From Candidatus Wirthbacteria bacterium CG2_30_54_11 (GTDB taxonomy: Bacteria; Patescibacteriota; CG2-30-54-11), in NCBI GenBank assembly GCA_001873755.1, contig MNZT01000092.1, forward strand, positions 1 to 5,763: 5,763 nucleotides of DNA, in the 5' to 3' direction. Below are positions 4,888 through 5,763 of the stretch, one piece after another (position 1 is the stretch's first letter; each line of letters begins with the position of its first letter). The notes beneath the pieces were generated by a model, which was given only the letters and a program-made list of their open reading frames with translations, was not told the DNA's origin and made no database searches. The translations under genes were made by a program, and so were the position numbers.

Positions 4888-5694
4888 ATGAGCGAAACGA
4901 AAGTTTTTCGTGTCCCGACTATGGGACAGCGTATCCGCAGGTTCCGTGAGCTCAGAGGGATGACCCAGCTGAACATGGAAGTTGCCCTGGGTTTATCTTT
5001 CGGACATCTGTCGCGCATTGAATCCGATCATGTCAATCCAGACAAAGAAACCGTGACGAAGATCGCAACCGTTTTGAAACTGCGCACCTGCGAGTTGAAC
5101 TATCTCCTCGGAGTTACGGTGAAGCCGGCTTCCCAGGAAGAGATAGACGCGGCGATCAGCGAAGTCAAACCATATTTTGAGAAAAAAGGCGTCATCGCGT
5201 ATCTCCTCGATGAACGGTGGAGATATGTGGCATTTTCTCAGAGCTTCATTAACCTGTTCATTGGTCGTGAAAAAACAAACATTGCCTTACAAAGGATTCT
5301 TGGTTGTCCGTCACCTCGAGTTCTTTTGGATGCGGGATCAGGAGCAAGCAATACATTCTCTCCAGATTCTCATGAACAGGTCCTAAAAACACTACTTCCT
5401 TACTACTATTCTCAAAATAGTTTTATGATAGGAGATCATTTTTTTTTAGATACTGCTAGGTTGGTTAAGAATTTACCGAAGTACAAGCAGTTTTGGACTG
5501 ACCTTGAAAAGGGTCAGTTTGATACTAGTTTTATTCCACAAGATCATCGAATTGAATATTTTTTTATCGACAATCATACAATAAATGCTCAGTTTTCCCG
5601 TGAGCCTCTTATGACCAACTCCCGTTTCGAGATGCATGACTATCAGTTCCCGAAGAAAGATCTGGAACGACTCGACAAAACAGGGATGCTCTGA
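4888..5694 (+). CDS. XRE-family transcriptional regulator with MmyB-like C-terminal domain
   Basis: A 268-residue DNA-binding regulator. Residues about 13-66 form an HTH_3 (Cro/CI type) domain: GQRIRRFRELRGMTQ, the recognition region LGLSFGHLSRIESDHVNP, and the closing KIATVLKL helix. After a linker, residues about 95-268 look like the PAS-like ligand-binding domain of MmyB-type XRE regulators: VIAYLLDERWRYVAFSQSFINLF resembles their 'rdrrwdvlawN' start, and YQFPKKDLERL near 252 resembles their end. The ligand is unknown. It starts at ATG 4888 with AGGAGA at 4878-4883, and is divergent from the arg operon with promoters about 44 bp apart, so it may control that operon, itself, or both. The second half (from about 5270) is clearly more AT-rich than the HTH half and the arg genes, with a nine-T run at 5439-5447, kept in frame. 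The C-terminal domain call is tentative. Confidence 0.8.
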   Translation: MSETKVFRVPTMGQRIRRFRELRGMTQLNMEVALGLSFGHLSRIESDHVNPDKETVTKIATVLKLRTCELNYLLGVTVKPASQEEIDAAISEVKPYFEKKGVIAYLLDERWRYVAFSQSFINLFIGREKTNIALQRILGCPSPRVLLDAGSGASNTFSPDSHEQVLKTLLPYYYSQNSFMIGDHFFLDTARLVKNLPKYKQFWTDLEKGQFDTSFIPQDHRIEYFFIDNHTINAQFSREPLMTNSRFEMHDYQFPKKDLERLDKTGML

Positions 5695-5763
5695 AGTTTT
5701 TGTTCTTTCCCCCACAGTCTTTTCCAGTCAAGAGATGAGCCTCAAAAGTAGAGGGGAGTCAGA

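Noticed and set aside
5439..5447. Nine-T run in the XRE gene as a possible slippage or frameshift site
   Set aside because: The frame continues cleanly through it for another 80 residues with plausible domain sequence; nothing suggests programmed slippage.

Overview
The window is a compact bacterial locus built around arginine biosynthesis. A four-gene operon on the minus strand (about 4295 down to 295) encodes an ornithine-carbamoyltransferase-family enzyme, argininosuccinate synthase (ArgG), a GNAT-type acyltransferase and an M20/ArgE-like metallo-deacylase. The genes are tightly packed: gaps of 36 and 3 nt, then a 4-nt ATGA overlap. TGA works as an ordinary stop and Shine-Dalgarno sites are good, so the code is the standard bacterial one. 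The host cannot be fixed from sequence alone. Long dispersed palindromes of the GGATCCCCGA...TCGGGGATGACA type, and a T-box in front of a patchy amino-acid operon, would suit a candidate-phyla (Patescibacteria-like) or other poorly cultured lineage. This is a weak inference.

Region by region. 1-169 is the C-terminal end of an IS110-family-like transposase on the plus strand, cut by the window edge. 170-294 holds two palindromic elements, one of which probably also ends the arg operon. 295-4295 is the operon. 4296-4443 is a leader segment carrying an arginine-rich short ORF that runs into the carbamoyltransferase start. 4444-4718 is a complete T-box riboswitch on the minus strand, with Stem I, Stem III, antiterminator and a terminator with a U-run. 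It is transcribed from a near-consensus promoter at 4725-4754. 4795-4887 is the promoter and leader of a divergent gene. 4888-5694 is that gene, an XRE-family regulator with a C-terminal putative ligand-binding domain. 5695-5763 shows nothing I can support.

How it may work together. The operon has the enzymes for carbamoylation, citrulline-to-argininosuccinate conversion, acylation and deacylation, but no argH, argB, argC or argD. The carbamoyltransferase lacks the classic ornithine signatures (HCLP reads HDLP, and SMG reads NLE). Together with a GNAT and an ArgE-like enzyme, this suggests a route through N-acyl-citrulline like that of Xanthomonas or Bacteroides. Expression seems to be controlled in up to three layers: a possible operator palindrome on the promoter (perhaps for the divergent XRE protein), tRNA sensing by the T-box, and possibly ribosome stalling on an RRRRYRRHLR leader peptide. 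The T-box is clear; the leader peptide and the acyl route are hypotheses.
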